Assembly: GCF_001644015.1 (NCBI RefSeq)
Contig: NZ_LUUI01000117.1
Coordinates: forward strand, 1-64,000
Direction of reading: 5' to 3'
DNA: 64,000 nt
Source of the DNA: Methylomonas lenta
Lineage (GTDB): Bacteria > Pseudomonadota > Gammaproteobacteria > Methylococcales > Methylomonadaceae
This document shows positions 46,856 to 57,337 of this stretch, one piece after another. The notes under the pieces were generated by a model. It was not told the origin of the DNA. It saw only the letters and a list, made by a program, of their open reading frames with translations, and did no database searches. Position 1 is the first letter of the stretch; every line of letters begins with the position of its first letter. Made by a program: the position numbers and the translations under genes.

Positions 46856-46888
46856 AAGGCCGCAAAACTTAACTCGAATTGCGGCCTT
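46856..46888. terminator. terminator between mtaB and mlaA
   Basis: AAGGCCGCAA / TTGCGGCCTT form a perfect 10-bp stem with a 13-base loop. On the minus strand a TTTTTT run follows, so it mainly ends mlaA; it may stop mtaB as well. Confidence 0.85.
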
Positions 46889-46907
46889 AAGTTTGAGAGC
46901 TTATGGC

Positions 46908-47693
46908 TTAATAGGGCCTAGGATGTAACGGACCAAAACCGTCATCTTTAAATTCATCAAATTTCAGTACATCGTCTTCCGGAACATTACCATCGTTAAC
47001 CAGATAATTCCGACGTGACAGATAGGCATTTTTAAAGAAGTCATAACGATCAAGAGCTGCTTCGCTGGCTACTTTTTCCATACCTAACAAATCCGAACGC
47101 ATATCGACGACTCTTAATGCGCCTGCACCTACAGATACTGCGGCACCGATCCAGTCGGGGTTTAGGTAAAAACCAGCATAGGTGAAGGGGTTCATGGCAG
47201 CGTCGCCAACTAAACCAAACACACCCCGCGGCGAACTAGGGCCAAAGAAAGGCAACACCAAATATGGTCCGGTCGGCACACCCCAGACACCTAAAGTTTG
47301 ATCAAAATCTTCATTATGTTTGGGTAGATCAATCATACTACCAACATCAATGAATCCTCCCACACCTGCAGTGGTATTAACCAATAATCGCGCTATATCC
47401 TTGCTGGAATCTAAAAACTTACCCTGCAATGCGTTATTGGCAAGCACATTGATATCATCGATATTACTAAAGAAGTTGGTAATACCTACATCAACAAAAT
47501 CCGGCGTAATCCATTTATAGCCTTTGGCAACCGGTTTCATGACATAATCATCCAAGCCATCGTTGAATGACTGCGCTTCTCGGTTCCAGCCCTCCCAAGG
47601 ATCCGTAGGGTTAGGGGTTTCAACGGTTGCACAGCCACTTAACATAGCTATCAAACTGATGCTTATTAACGCGCTGGTTTTCTTGTCCTGCAT
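46908..47693 (-). CDS. mlaA: phospholipid-retrograde-transport lipoprotein MlaA
   Basis: A 261-residue VacJ-family outer-membrane lipoprotein with lipobox LSGCA (about 18-22). DPWEGWNREAQSFNDGLD, RLLVNTTAGVGGFIDVG and GVWGVPTGPYLVLPFFGPSSPR are diagnostic. It removes phospholipids from the outer leaflet and hands them to MlaC; no other mla gene is here. Confidence 0.95.
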   Translation of the reverse strand: MQDKKTSALISISLIAMLSGCATVETPNPTDPWEGWNREAQSFNDGLDDYVMKPVAKGYKWITPDFVDVGITNFFSNIDDINVLANNALQGKFLDSSKDIARLLVNTTAGVGGFIDVGSMIDLPKHNEDFDQTLGVWGVPTGPYLVLPFFGPSSPRGVFGLVGDAAMNPFTYAGFYLNPDWIGAAVSVGAGALRVVDMRSDLLGMEKVASEAALDRYDFFKNAYLSRRNYLVNDGNVPEDDVLKFDEFKDDGFGPLHPRPY

Positions 47694-47787
47694 AAGTTTC
47701 TCCTGGTCACCCTATAATATTGTTTATAACTGTCTAAAAACTCACGTAACATAGCATAAAAACGACTTATCAAGCCATAATAGACCC

Positions 47788-48414
47788 ATGGAAATCAGCC
47801 AAAATCCGCTCAGCAATCGCTTTAGAGGTTATTTACCCGTTATCGTTGACATTGAAACTGCAGGCTTTAACGCAAAAAAAAACCCGTTACTGGAAATCGC
47901 CGCCATCATCGTTGAACAAGATCAGGATGGCTGGCTGGGGATTACGGAGAAACATCACTGTAATATTATCCCCTTTAAAAACTCCGAACTGGACCAAGCC
48001 GCTTTAAAATTTACCGGAATAGACCCCTATCACCCATTCCGGATGTCTATTGATGAAAAAGCTGCGCTGACGCAATTGTTTGCCCCGATCAGGGCAGCCG
48101 TAAAACGTAACGAATGTAAGCGGGCTATTTTAGTCGGACACAACCCTGCATTTGACATCAACTTCCTCAATGCCGCTATCGAGCGCACCCAACAAAAAAG
48201 AAGTCCTTTTCACCCCTTTAGCACTTTTGATACTGCAACATTAGGCGGCTTGGTGTTTGGTCAAACCGTGTTAGCAAAAATTGCCGAAGCAGCAGGAATG
48301 GAGTGGGATAATCAACGTGCCCATTCAGCCTTATATGATGCCGAACAAACTGCCGAATTATTTTGCATTATTTATAATCGCTGGAAAAAATTACTAGCCT
48401 TTGAGGCGGCATAA
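47788..48414 (+). CDS. rnt: ribonuclease T
   Basis: A 208-residue DEDDh 3'-5' exonuclease trimming tRNA and other 3' ends. VDIETAGFN (about 21) supplies the first two acidic ligands, GHNPAFDINFLNAAI (about 118) the third, and HSALYDAEQTAELF (about 179) the catalytic histidine and last aspartate. Normal length. Divergent from mlaA. Confidence 0.94.
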   Translation: MEISQNPLSNRFRGYLPVIVDIETAGFNAKKNPLLEIAAIIVEQDQDGWLGITEKHHCNIIPFKNSELDQAALKFTGIDPYHPFRMSIDEKAALTQLFAPIRAAVKRNECKRAILVGHNPAFDINFLNAAIERTQQKRSPFHPFSTFDTATLGGLVFGQTVLAKIAEAAGMEWDNQRAHSALYDAEQTAELFCIIYNRWKKLLAFEAA

Positions 48415-48522
48415 ACTTGATGCCAAAGGCTACCATTCTTAGCGTTTTTGCCAGACATGGCAGATAGCTATTTTACAAGATCAACGGCTCGCAACAACGA
48501 GCCGCCGACTCAAGAAACTTGT

Positions 48523-48831
48523 TTAGTTGGCAGTAAGCATGTTTTGCAGCTCACCTTTATTGAACAAATCGATCACGATATCACAGCCGCCTACCAATTC
48601 ACCGTTGACATACAACTGTGGATAGGTCGGCCAATGAGAATATTCTTTTAACGCTTCACGCAACTCCGGGTCTTCAAAAATATTTACCGCTCTATATTGC
48701 GCTTTACAGGCCTGTAAAATCTGTACGACTTGCCCGGAAAAACCACATTGCGGAAAATCCGGCGTACCTTTCATATATAAAACTACGGGCTGGCTGCCCA
48801 ACTGCTCTTGAATTCTTTCGATCACATTCAT
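48523..48831 (-). CDS. grxD: monothiol glutaredoxin GrxD
   Basis: A 102-residue monothiol glutaredoxin with the CGFS active site at 29-32 (DFPQCGFSGQ), WPTYPQLYV and GGCDIVIDLF. It binds a 2Fe-2S cluster with glutathione and delivers Fe-S clusters. Convergent with rnt; a 7-bp hairpin at 48485-48504 lies just beyond its stop without a T-run. Confidence 0.95.
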   Translation of the reverse strand: MNVIERIQEQLGSQPVVLYMKGTPDFPQCGFSGQVVQILQACKAQYRAVNIFEDPELREALKEYSHWPTYPQLYVNGELVGGCDIVIDLFNKGELQNMLTAN

Positions 48832-48918
48832 AACGACTACTCAATCCTAATTAAAAAACCAAGCAATTTTATCAAGAATAACGCATTTTTAAATACAACA
48901 ATTTTTACTATCCTATCC

Positions 48919-49932
48919 TCAAACCAGTTCCGGTTTGCAAAATCGGATACATATTTCAAACAAACTATCCCAACCGTCGCCGGCCAATTGGCCTTTTATT
49001 TGCTGATCTGCTTTAGCACTGATCAGTAATAAAGACTGCATTTGAGCGATACTCAAGCGCTGCAGCGCATCATGCATGGCATGCTTACGCTTGTCCCAAA
49101 TTTGATACTTTTTGAATACTGCTTCCTGATGCGCTCCCTGCTTAAGCTCTAACTTTACATTAATTAAAGCTCTAGCTTCACGACTGAGCGCCCAAAGCAC
49201 AACTGGCGCGGCAATACCTTCTGCTTTCAGGCCATTTAAAATTTTAACCACTCGATTTAACTTACCCACTAATAACGCATCGGTTAGCTTGAAAACATCA
49301 AAGCGAGCACTGTCTGCTACCGCATTTTCAATCATGCCCCTACTTATGGCAGATGGCCCATGCAAAACAAACAATTTCTCGATTTCCTGAGCGGCAGCCA
49401 GTAAATTCCCTTCGATGCGTGCAGCCAAGATCTTAGCCGCATCGCTATCCAGACGCATAGACTTATTTTCGGCCCTACGCTGCAACCAATGTAATAACTC
49501 CTGGCCCTGCAAAGGCCAAACCTGCACAGTCACACCGACTTTTTCAATGGCTTGAAACCATTGTGTCTTTTGTGAAGCAGAATCGAGCTTCCCAGCAGTG
49601 ATCAGCAACACAGTATCCGTCGGCAGATTTTGACAATAGGCGATTAATGTTTTGCTACCATCGCTACCCGGTTTGGCCGAAGGTAAACGCAGGTCGATCA
49701 GTTTTTTTTCAGCAAATATAGATAAAGAATCGGCTTCCACCGTCAATTGCGGCCACTCATTTCCTTGATCAACGCTGATAACTTCGCGCACGGAGTAACC
49801 CGCTTGCCTGGCGGCCACCCGCACCAAATCAGCGGCCTCACCCAATTGCAACGGCTCATCACCGCTAATAAAATAAACTGGAAGCAAGGATTTTTGCAAC
49901 CCAGCCTTTAATTGCTCAGGCTTTAGTCGCAT
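48919..49932 (-). CDS. holA: DNA polymerase III delta subunit
   Basis: A 337-residue clamp-loader subunit that opens the sliding clamp. The start MRLKPEQLKAGLQKSLLPVYFISGDEPL and the AEKKLIDLRLPS block match HolA. It follows lptE by two bases, in the common leuS-lptE-holA order. Confidence 0.93.
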   Translation of the reverse strand: MRLKPEQLKAGLQKSLLPVYFISGDEPLQLGEAADLVRVAARQAGYSVREVISVDQGNEWPQLTVEADSLSIFAEKKLIDLRLPSAKPGSDGSKTLIAYCQNLPTDTVLLITAGKLDSASQKTQWFQAIEKVGVTVQVWPLQGQELLHWLQRRAENKSMRLDSDAAKILAARIEGNLLAAAQEIEKLFVLHGPSAISRGMIENAVADSARFDVFKLTDALLVGKLNRVVKILNGLKAEGIAAPVVLWALSREARALINVKLELKQGAHQEAVFKKYQIWDKRKHAMHDALQRLSIAQMQSLLLISAKADQQIKGQLAGDGWDSLFEICIRFCKPELV

Positions 49933-49934
49933 GC

Positions 49935-50435
49935 TTACTTTTTAATGCTTTCAGCCGCAATTTTTGCACGTGACATTACCATTCGGGCAACTTGCCGATA
50001 CATTTCCTTTAAAATTGTCTGTTCTTCGTTTTCTTTAGCCAAAATAGCGGTTTGGTCATTGAAAAACTCTCTATTTAATTCGATAGTCTGTTCGTCTAGT
50101 AAGGGATTTTCCTGGTTGTCGTAAAACTGAAACCTCAAGTAATAGGTGAGTTCTATTTCACTGGATTTACCTGAAGAGCCCACCGAAACGACTCGTCGTC
50201 TTAAATCTTCTTTTAATACTTTAAGCACAACCCCTGCCTCATTAGGCGAAGTCGCCACTTTGGCATCGGCAGCTTTCAAAAGCGACTTTAACTCGGCATT
50301 CAACGAACCGGAAACACCGAAAAAATACATGCTCCTCAGTTCCTCGGGTAAAGCAATCGAACCGCGCAGATGGTAGCCACAAGCAGACAAAAAAACCAAG
50401 ACCAACGTCAAGATGAGTTTAGTAGCTATTTTCAT
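49935..50435 (-). CDS. lptE: LPS-assembly lipoprotein LptE
   Basis: A 166-residue lipoprotein with lipobox LSAC followed by GYHLRG (about 19-25), the standard LptE start. It plugs the LptD barrel and positions LPS at the outer membrane. I use the ATG at 50435, 26 bases beyond the leuS stop; a longer frame upstream would overlap leuS. Confidence 0.92.
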   Translation of the reverse strand: MKIATKLILTLVLVFLSACGYHLRGSIALPEELRSMYFFGVSGSLNAELKSLLKAADAKVATSPNEAGVVLKVLKEDLRRRVVSVGSSGKSSEIELTYYLRFQFYDNQENPLLDEQTIELNREFFNDQTAILAKENEEQTILKEMYRQVARMVMSRAKIAAESIKK

Positions 50436-50460
50436 AGACCCATTAACCTGATGTGACTGA

Positions 50461-53097
50461 CTAAACAACGATATTGACCAGTTTTTGCGGCACCACAATG
50501 ATCTTCTTCACCGGCTTACCTTCTATATGACGCTGGACGTGTTCATCAGCCAGCACCATCGCTTCAATTTCAACTTTAGAGGCGGTGGTAGCCACCAAAA
50601 ATTTGCCGCGTAATTTACCGTTAACCTGAACCACCATTTCAATAGCGTCTTGCTTTAAAGCAGATTCATCGATTTTTGGCCAGGCAACCAAGACGATATC
50701 ATCCAGGTGCCCCAGCTCTTGCCATAACTGTTGAGATACGTGCGGAATAATAGGCGCCAACATCAACACAATGGCTTCCAGTGCCTCCTGACGCACAGCG
50801 CCAGCGTTTTCACCATCATCCTCAAATTTATTTAAGGCGTTGAGCAATTCCATATTGGCCGCTATTGCGGTATTGAAAGTATGCCGACGCCCCATATCGT
50901 CTGTGACTTTTTGTAAAGCCTGATGCAATTGACGTCGCAGATTTTTTTCAGCATCTGTCAATGTAGCGACATTAAAATGCTTAACCGGCAGACCGGACTC
51001 GACATGCAGATAGACTTGCCGCCACAAACGCTTCAAAAACCGAAATGCACCTTCCACACCGGCATCGTTCCATTCCAGCGATTGGTCGGGTGGCGAAGTG
51101 AACATGGTGTACAAGCGCACGGTATCGGCACCGTATTGATCAATCAATATTTGCGGATCGACGCCATTGTTTTTGGATTTGGACATTTTCTCGATAGCGC
51201 CAACTGTAACCGTCGAGCCATCTTCCAGCAATTTAGCACCTATAATTTTGCCCTTGGCATCGCGTTCAACTTCAATCTGGGTCAAGTTGTAATAGCGTTT
51301 ATGTCCGTGCTCGTCGAATTGGTAGAAAGTCTCGGCAACCACCATGCCTTGCGTCAGCAGATTTTTAAACGGCTCATCACAAACGATAAGTCCTTCATCC
51401 CGCAGTAATTTGGTGTAAAAACGTGCATACAGCAAATGTAAAATCGCATGTTCGATACCGCCAATATAGTAATCAACCGGCAGCCAATAATTGGCCCTTT
51501 GATCCAGCATCATGCTGTCGGCATCCTGACAGGTATAGCGGGCAAAATACCAGGACGACTCCATAAAAGTATCGAAGGTATCGGTTTCCCGTCGCGCCGC
51601 TTTGCCACATTGTGGACAGGTGGTGTGTGCAAAAGTCGGATGCGCAGCCAACGGCGCTTGCGAGCCATCCAGCACCACATCACGCGGCAATGTCACTGGT
51701 AATTGATTATCCGGTACAGGTACGGTACCGCAATCATCGCAGTAAATTACAGGTACCGGCGCGCCCCAATAACGTTGACGGGAGACTCCCCAATCGCGCA
51801 GGCGGAAGTTGGTCTTGCGCTCGCCTTTATTTTGCGCAACCAGTTTTGCCGCTATGGCATCAAAGGCTTGTGCAGAGCTCAAGCCATCAAACTCACCTGA
51901 GTTTTTCAAAACGCCTTTATCTGTAAAGGCATGCTCGCTGATATCGTCATTTTCACCATCGGCAGCTGCAACGACTTGTTTGATAGCTATAGCGTACTTT
52001 TTGGCAAACTCATAATCACGCTGGTCGTGACCGGGTACCGACATCACAGCACCGGTGCCATAACTCATCAACACGAAATTAGCTATCCACACCGGCACTT
52101 GTTCCCCCGTCAAGGGATGTACTGCCATGTAACCGGAGTCTATACCGCGTTTTTCCATGGTTTCCATAGCGGCTTCCGATGTTTCCATCTGTTTGCAAGA
52201 TTCGATAAAATCAGCTACATCAGTATTGGATTCTGCCGCCTTTTTAGCGATAGGATGTTCGGCGGCCACGGCAAGATAAGTTACCCCCATCAGGGTATCC
52301 GGACGAGTCGTGTAAATACGGATCACCGAATCAAAACCGTCCTCGGCGCTAGTTCCGGATAGCGCGCTAGCTTCTGCATCCATGCTGTCGACGGCAAAAT
52401 CCATTTCCACGCCTTCGGAACGACCTATCCAGTTGGCTTGCATGGTTCTGACCTGTTCAGGCCAGCCTGGCAAGTTTTCCAATGACGTTAACAACTCATC
52501 GGCATACTCGGTGATTTTTAAGAACCATTGCGAAATCTCTTTTTTCTCGACTTGTGTATCACAGCGCCAGCAACAACCATCAATAACCTGCTCATTAGCC
52601 AAAACGGTTTGATCATGAGGACACCAGTTTACCGGTGCGGTTTTTTTGTAAACCAGATCTTTTTCCAACAGACGCAAAAAGAACCACTGTTCCCAACGAT
52701 AGTATTCCGGATCGCAAGTCGCCAGTTCGCGACTCCAATCATATCCAAAGCCCAAGCGTTTTAACTGATCACGCATGTAGTCTATGTTGGAATAGGTCCA
52801 GTCAGCCGGATGTACTTTATTTTGCATAGCCGCATTTTCCGCCGGCAAGCCAAATGCATCCCAACCCATGGGCTGTAACACATGTTTGCCCTGCATACGC
52901 TGAAAACGGCTGATTACGTCGCCGATGGTGTAATTGCGTACATGACCCATGTGCAATTTGCCACTGGGATACGGAAACATCGACAAACAATAGTATTTTT
53001 CCTTACCGGTATTTTCGCTGGCGATGAACACGCCGGATTTTTCCCAGTCAGCTTGTACCTTTTGCTCAATTGGCAATGGTTGGTAATGCTCTTCCAT
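50461..53097 (-). CDS. leuS: leucyl-tRNA synthetase
   Basis: An 878-residue class I aminoacyl-tRNA synthetase. HMGHVRN (the HIGH motif, about 50), the CP1 editing domain with [12 protein letters not shown] and the KMSKSKNNG motif (about 638) are present, with the anticodon-binding C-terminus. The ATG at 53097 ([12 protein letters not shown]) gives the family N-terminus. First gene of leuS-lptE-holA. Confidence 0.96.
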   Translation of the reverse strand: MEEHYQPLPIEQKVQADWEKSGVFIASENTGKEKYYCLSMFPYPSGKLHMGHVRNYTIGDVISRFQRMQGKHVLQPMGWDAFGLPAENAAMQNKVHPADWTYSNIDYMRDQLKRLGFGYDWSRELATCDPEYYRWEQWFFLRLLEKDLVYKKTAPVNWCPHDQTVLANEQVIDGCCWRCDTQVEKKEISQWFLKITEYADELLTSLENLPGWPEQVRTMQANWIGRSEGVEMDFAVDSMDAEASALSGTSAEDGFDSVIRIYTTRPDTLMGVTYLAVAAEHPIAKKAAESNTDVADFIESCKQMETSEAAMETMEKRGIDSGYMAVHPLTGEQVPVWIANFVLMSYGTGAVMSVPGHDQRDYEFAKKYAIAIKQVVAAADGENDDISEHAFTDKGVLKNSGEFDGLSSAQAFDAIAAKLVAQNKGERKTNFRLRDWGVSRQRYWGAPVPVIYCDDCGTVPVPDNQLPVTLPRDVVLDGSQAPLAAHPTFAHTTCPQCGKAARRETDTFDTFMESSWYFARYTCQDADSMMLDQRANYWLPVDYYIGGIEHAILHLLYARFYTKLLRDEGLIVCDEPFKNLLTQGMVVAETFYQFDEHGHKRYYNLTQIEVERDAKGKIIGAKLLEDGSTVTVGAIEKMSKSKNNGVDPQILIDQYGADTVRLYTMFTSPPDQSLEWNDAGVEGAFRFLKRLWRQVYLHVESGLPVKHFNVATLTDAEKNLRRQLHQALQKVTDDMGRRHTFNTAIAANMELLNALNKFEDDGENAGAVRQEALEAIVLMLAPIIPHVSQQLWQELGHLDDIVLVAWPKIDESALKQDAIEMVVQVNGKLRGKFLVATTASKVEIEAMVLADEHVQRHIEGKPVKKIIVVPQKLVNIVV

Positions 53098-53187
53098 CCT
53101 ATTCGTCTTTTGGTGTAAAAAGGCGCTAGAATACCTCACAGACGCTTAAATCTAAAGCGTGAAATCATTAAACCACCAGGAGTAACC

Positions 53188-53676
53188 ATGGGCGAAAACA
53201 AACTAATCAAAGCTTACGACGATCTGATGGGCCATCTTTACGAAGCATTAGACGACACATTGCACTCAGTTGCAGATGCTTTGGAAATCGCCAAAGAAAA
53301 AACCAGCGCACTCGGCGGACATACCCAAGAAGAAATTAACAAAATCTCCGATTACGTGATGCGCGATGTTGAGCATGTCGCCACCTCAGCTTCCCAACAA
53401 CAAGATAACGATTCCCTATCAGAATGGTTAAAGTTCGACATCGACTTGATTGAAAATTTTGCCTTGGATGCCTTCATGGACATCGCCGACAAAACCAAAG
53501 TCAAACTCGCAGCGCTGGAAATGGAAGCCAAGCAATATCACCCGTATCAAAGTGGCGAAGCAACCAGCCCCGGTACTTTTACTTGCGATGCCTGTGGCAA
53601 ACAAATCGCCTTTAAATCAACCAGTATTATCCCCAAATGCCCAGCCTGCAATGGTGACAACTTTACACGCTGTTGA
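53188..53676 (+). CDS. zinc-ribbon protein, DUF1451/YbeL-like
   Basis: A 162-residue protein: a charged helical N-terminal part (LMGHLYEALDDTLHSVADALEIAKE) and a C-terminal zinc ribbon with CDACGKQ (about 132) and CPACNGDNFTRC (about 151). An AGGAG ribosome-binding site precedes it. The family is common in gammaproteobacteria beside leuS; function unknown. Confidence 0.85.
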   Translation: MGENKLIKAYDDLMGHLYEALDDTLHSVADALEIAKEKTSALGGHTQEEINKISDYVMRDVEHVATSASQQQDNDSLSEWLKFDIDLIENFALDAFMDIADKTKVKLAALEMEAKQYHPYQSGEATSPGTFTCDACGKQIAFKSTSIIPKCPACNGDNFTRC

Positions 53677-53734
53677 TATTGCAAGCATTAACCTTATAAT
53701 GAAGGCTTTTATTTTTTAAACTATCGAGGCGATT

Positions 53735-54508
53735 ATGCGCAGGGTGATTTTTAATCAAAAAGGCGGTGTCGGTAAATCCACCATTACTTGCAATCTGGCA
53801 GCCATCAGCGCCATAGAAGGCAAAAAAACCCTGGTAATCGACCTGGATGTACAAGGCAATTCCACTCAATATCTCTTGGGTGGAAAAATTTCAGACTCCG
53901 AAAAAACCATTGCCCACTTCTTTAAAGACAGCCTGGGTGTAGGCTTATTTGGTGGTGGCAGAGAGGGGCTGGAATCAGCCATTCATGCAACGCCGTTTCC
54001 TAACTTATTTGTATTACCCTCGCATCCTGATTTAGAAGGCCTACAAAGTCGGCTGGAATCGCGTCACAAAATCTACAAATTAAAAGAGGCATTGGAAAAG
54101 CTCGAAGGTTTCGAATATATCTATATTGATACGCCACCCATTCTAAATTTTTACAGCCTGTCAGCTTTAATCGCGGCAGAAAAATGCCTGATTCCATTCG
54201 ACTGCGATACCTTTGCCCGTGAAGCCTTATATACACTGATGCGCTCGATTGCAGAAGTAAAAGCCGATCACAATCCTAACCTGGAAGTTGAAGGCGTCGT
54301 AGTCAATCAATATCAAAAACAGGCCAACCTACCTCGTCAGCTGGTTGATGAATTAATTGCAGAAGGTTTGCCGGTTTTAGAAACAAAAATATCCACATCG
54401 GTAAAAGTCAGGGAATCTCACACTGACGCAAAACCTTTAGTGCATTACGCGCCTACGCACAAATTAACTGAGGAATATCGCGCCTTGCATTTGGAAATAC
54501 ATCAATAG
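53735..54508 (+). CDS. ParA-family ATPase
   Basis: A 257-residue P-loop ATPase with the deviant Walker A KGGVGKST (about 7-14), VIDLDVQGNSTQYLLGG and YIDTPPILNFYS. It resembles chromosomal ParA/MinD-like orphan partition proteins. No ParB is adjacent, so it is not a plasmid-type partition operon here; cargo unknown. Confidence 0.88.
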   Translation: MRRVIFNQKGGVGKSTITCNLAAISAIEGKKTLVIDLDVQGNSTQYLLGGKISDSEKTIAHFFKDSLGVGLFGGGREGLESAIHATPFPNLFVLPSHPDLEGLQSRLESRHKIYKLKEALEKLEGFEYIYIDTPPILNFYSLSALIAAEKCLIPFDCDTFAREALYTLMRSIAEVKADHNPNLEVEGVVVNQYQKQANLPRQLVDELIAEGLPVLETKISTSVKVRESHTDAKPLVHYAPTHKLTEEYRALHLEIHQ

Positions 54509-54516
54509 TTTCAGTT

Positions 54517-54545
54517 AAAAGACTGATAGCTTTCAGTCTTTTTAT
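54517..54545 (+). terminator. Rho-independent terminator after the ParA gene
   Basis: AAAAGACTGA / TCAGTCTTTT form a perfect 10-bp stem with a 6-base loop followed by Ts. Confidence 0.85.
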
Positions 54546-54726
54546 TCCAAACCTTAATTGGCTTTATCGACATTTATTAGCATGTTTGCTCAGCAGATTT
54601 AATCACGTCAGCACAATACTCTGCCTGAACGGCCTAAAAATCACTTCCGATTAAGTGGTTACAGCCAGACCCTGACAACCTTACGTATAATTGACAGAAA
54701 TTCTTTGGACTACTGAGTAAAACCAC

Positions 54727-56259
54727 ATGAGTGATTCCATGCGCCTAGGACAGGCGGCAATTCAGAACAAAAACCTCCCCGAAGCGATTATCTATTTTAG
54801 CCAGGCACTAAAAGAAAGCCCTAAAGACCCGCAAATACTGGCTTGCCTGGGACAAGCCTTTTGCTGGCAAGGCAATCTTGATGAAGGCCTGGTTTATCTG
54901 CGCCAATCCGGACAAGTGTTGGCCAAAAAAGCCCGTAAAAGTCGTGACGTCAAACTGGTAGTGGATTTGGCAGATCAATTGCAGCATTGGAACGACTATC
55001 CGGGTTCCGCAGAATTATGTAAACAGGCCACACAAATCAACCCGCAGTATGCCCGTGGCTTTCAGCTGCTGGCTTTATCGCATTTGCGTTTGAATCAAAA
55101 AAAACCGGCATTGGCCGCAGGTAAACAGGCTTTAAAGCTGGCACCGGACAGTGCCATGCTGAACATTCTGGTCGCCACCCTGGAAATCACCAACGGCCAA
55201 TCGGAAAGCGCCCGGCAAAAGCTGGAAAAAGCCTTGCAAAACCCCTTACTGACCCCGGAAGAGAAATTTCGCGCCCACAAAGAACTCGCGCGGGTGCTGG
55301 ATAAATTGGGGCTATACGAACAAGTATTCAGCCATTTGCATGCTGCTGGCGAAGTATCGCCGCGATTACCTGAAGTCCAGCGGCAAGATGTAGCAATGGT
55401 ACCCGGCATGTTGGAAACTTACAAAGCTGAGTTCGACAGCGAATTACTGGGCCGCTGGGCCAATACGACATTTCCGGCCGACCAACCAGCACCGGTGTTT
55501 TTGCTAGGGTTCATGCGCACCGGCACCACGCTAACACAAGAGGTTTTAGCTGCTCATCCTACAGTATTTGTAGCCGACGAGACCGATCTGATCATGTCGG
55601 TCGTGCAAGAATTAAAGCGCATGTTCAATCAGCGGGGTAGCGTACCCGATATGCTTAGGCAACTGGATTTGGATGGCGTACTGCACTTGCGGACCTTCTA
55701 TTGGCAACGGACCAAGGCTTTATTCGGCGATAAAATTGCCGGCAAACTGTTTTTGGACAAAACCACCATGAACAGCATCGATATCGGCCTGATCAACTGC
55801 TTGTTTCCGGATGCCAAACTGGTGTTTTTGTTGCGAGACCCACGGGATGTGTGTTTGAGCTGTTTCATGCAAACCATGATACCGACACCCTCTACCGTGC
55901 ATTTATTAACCTGGCAAAACACCGCCAGGTTTTATGCTCAAATCATGGACTGGTGGGCGGTCGTTAAACCCAAACTCAACATGCAGTTTATCGAGTTTCG
56001 CTACGAAGATGCGGTTTTCGAATTTGAACCGGCGTTTCGCAAAGTATTCGATTTCCTGGGATTAACCTGGGATCCCAAGGTAGCCGATTTTCACAAAAAC
56101 GTCGCCGGTAAAGTCATCGCCAGCCCAAGCTTTAGTCAAGTTGCGCAGCCTTTGTATTCATCATCGGTAGGCCGTTGGCAACATTATGCACAGGAGTACG
56201 AGGCAATAGCAGAGACGCTTAAACCCTATTTAGACGCTTACGGCTATCAAAATAGTTAG
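54727..56259 (+). CDS. TPR-sulfotransferase fusion protein
   Basis: A 510-residue protein. Four or five TPR units cover about 1-210 (AAIQNKNLPEAIIYFSQAL, AAGKQALKLAPDSA). The sulfotransferase domain starts near 258 with the PAPS 5'-phosphate loop GFMRTGTTL and continues with LLRDPRDVCLS (3'-phosphate motif, about 366) and FRYED. It should transfer sulfate from PAPS to an unknown acceptor. It is monocistronic and begins the accessory end of the window. Confidence 0.85.
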   Translation: MSDSMRLGQAAIQNKNLPEAIIYFSQALKESPKDPQILACLGQAFCWQGNLDEGLVYLRQSGQVLAKKARKSRDVKLVVDLADQLQHWNDYPGSAELCKQATQINPQYARGFQLLALSHLRLNQKKPALAAGKQALKLAPDSAMLNILVATLEITNGQSESARQKLEKALQNPLLTPEEKFRAHKELARVLDKLGLYEQVFSHLHAAGEVSPRLPEVQRQDVAMVPGMLETYKAEFDSELLGRWANTTFPADQPAPVFLLGFMRTGTTLTQEVLAAHPTVFVADETDLIMSVVQELKRMFNQRGSVPDMLRQLDLDGVLHLRTFYWQRTKALFGDKIAGKLFLDKTTMNSIDIGLINCLFPDAKLVFLLRDPRDVCLSCFMQTMIPTPSTVHLLTWQNTARFYAQIMDWWAVVKPKLNMQFIEFRYEDAVFEFEPAFRKVFDFLGLTWDPKVADFHKNVAGKVIASPSFSQVAQPLYSSSVGRWQHYAQEYEAIAETLKPYLDAYGYQNS

Positions 56260-56280
56260 CTATAAGATTTATTCAGCCTA

Positions 56281-56317
56281 GGTAGCCCGGATGAAGCATA
56301 GCGGAATCCGGGATTTG
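56281..56317. repeat. REP-like element
   Basis: GTAG head followed by CCCGGAT / ATCCGGG arms (GTAGCCCGGATGAAGCATAG then CGGAATCCGGGA), the form of REP-type intergenic repeats. It lies just after the sulfotransferase stop and before the truncated traX. Confidence 0.7.
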
Positions 56318-56359
56318 CAAACCCACCTCAAGCATACGCAATAACCACTCGCTCTCCAT

Positions 56360-56761
56360 ATGAGTCATTTGCCGCACGTTATGTTTGCCTTATTGTTTAT
56401 GACACTCACCGTTTATATGTTGGATCGCCGGACAATCGACGGATACATCATTGCCGGTATGGTGTTCATTGTCGCAGGCTCATCAGTCGAGTTCTGGTGG
56501 CCGGGCCTCGCTATCGGGATCGCAGCCTGGTCATACTGCAAAACACCCAGCCTAAGCGCTATCTTTATTGCCATAGCGGCTCTTGCCGCTATGCGAATCA
56601 TTAATGGGAATGACTGGGCATTAACCGTTATTCCCATAGCCTTGCTTGGCTGTTTCGTGACCGTACCAATGCCACGATACCAATGGGCGTTTTATATTTT
56701 CTATCCACTCCATTTATCCGTGCTATGGGCGATTACCAAGGCAGGAACCGCCACCATTTAA
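56360..56761 (+). pseudogene. TraX-like membrane protein, N-terminally truncated
   Basis: A 133-residue hydrophobic frame with four or five membrane helices ending in FYIFYPLHLSVLWAI, the conserved end of TraX/acyltransferase-like proteins, which are about 230-260 residues. The N-terminal half is missing, the start lacks a ribosome-binding site and a REP-like element lies immediately upstream, so I treat it as a remnant. Confidence 0.55.
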
Positions 56762-56781
56762 TCTACCAAGGAGAACAGATT

Positions 56782-56811
56782 ATGTGTAAAACACGCCTAT
56801 TAACGCCATGA
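56782..56811 (+). CDS. 9-codon minicistron coupled to the next gene
   Basis: AAGGAG six to nine bases before an ATG, then nine codons (MCKTRLLTP) and a TGA that overlaps the next start as ATGA. The downstream gene has no ribosome-binding site of its own, so ribosomes probably reach it through this leader. Confidence 0.45.
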   Translation: MCKTRLLTP

Positions 56812-57203
56812 ATAAAGATCAAAAAACCATACAGCCAGAAAGCGTGACTCACCAACAACAGTCAATAGAGCTAATGCAGTCGCAATTGATATTGTCCTTA
56901 TTTCCGGGTATCGATCTGTTGGGCAAAGGATTTGAGTATGTTGTTTTTGCGGCCTATGGCAAACTTCCCAATATTTTCATGTTCCAAAGGGGAAGCAAAA
57001 CAACCGATCAATTAGGCAAAAAGCTTCTAATGAATTATCAGGGAGAAAGTAAGATTCCGGCAGTAATCTATCGGGATATTGTCACTACGTGCGCCCAATG
57101 CTGCACAGATCCATTGTTAAATCGAAAATTAATGCTTGAATTCGGTGGACGACATAAACAATACTTCGGGGAAATGGGAAAGGAGTTTCGCACATGGCGA
57201 TAA
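56808..57203 (+). CDS. orphan hypothetical protein
   Basis: A 131-residue soluble protein with no recognised family. A glutamine-rich start leads to LFPGIDLLGKGFEYVVFAAYGKLPN and CAQCCTDPLLNRKLMLEFGG; the three clustered cysteines (about 97-101) are its only motif-like feature. Its start overlaps the minicistron stop. Base composition is A/T-rich, as expected of accessory DNA. Confidence 0.5.
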   Translation: MNKDQKTIQPESVTHQQQSIELMQSQLILSLFPGIDLLGKGFEYVVFAAYGKLPNIFMFQRGSKTTDQLGKKLLMNYQGESKIPAVIYRDIVTTCAQCCTDPLLNRKLMLEFGGRHKQYFGEMGKEFRTWR

Positions 57204-57228
57204 ATACCCGGAAGTTGCGGGGGAATGA

Positions 57229-57260
57229 GTTAATGGCCGCTGTTTCGGCGCGGTATTAAC
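57229..57260. repeat. inverted repeat downstream of the orphan gene
   Basis: GTTAAT (57229-57234) and ATTAAC (57255-57260) enclose GCCG/CGGC arms, 26 bases beyond the orphan gene's stop. No T-run follows. Confidence 0.3.
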
Positions 57261-57337
57261 GGTTTCATTTGGGCCCCAATACCCCAAAAACTTTAGTTGT
57301 AACGGGTCGAGTAGCACAAGGGAATTACACACCAGGC

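Noticed and set aside
48485..48504. CGGCTCG/CGAGCCG hairpin as terminator between rnt and grxD
   Set aside because: No T-run on either side, so I cannot call it a terminator.
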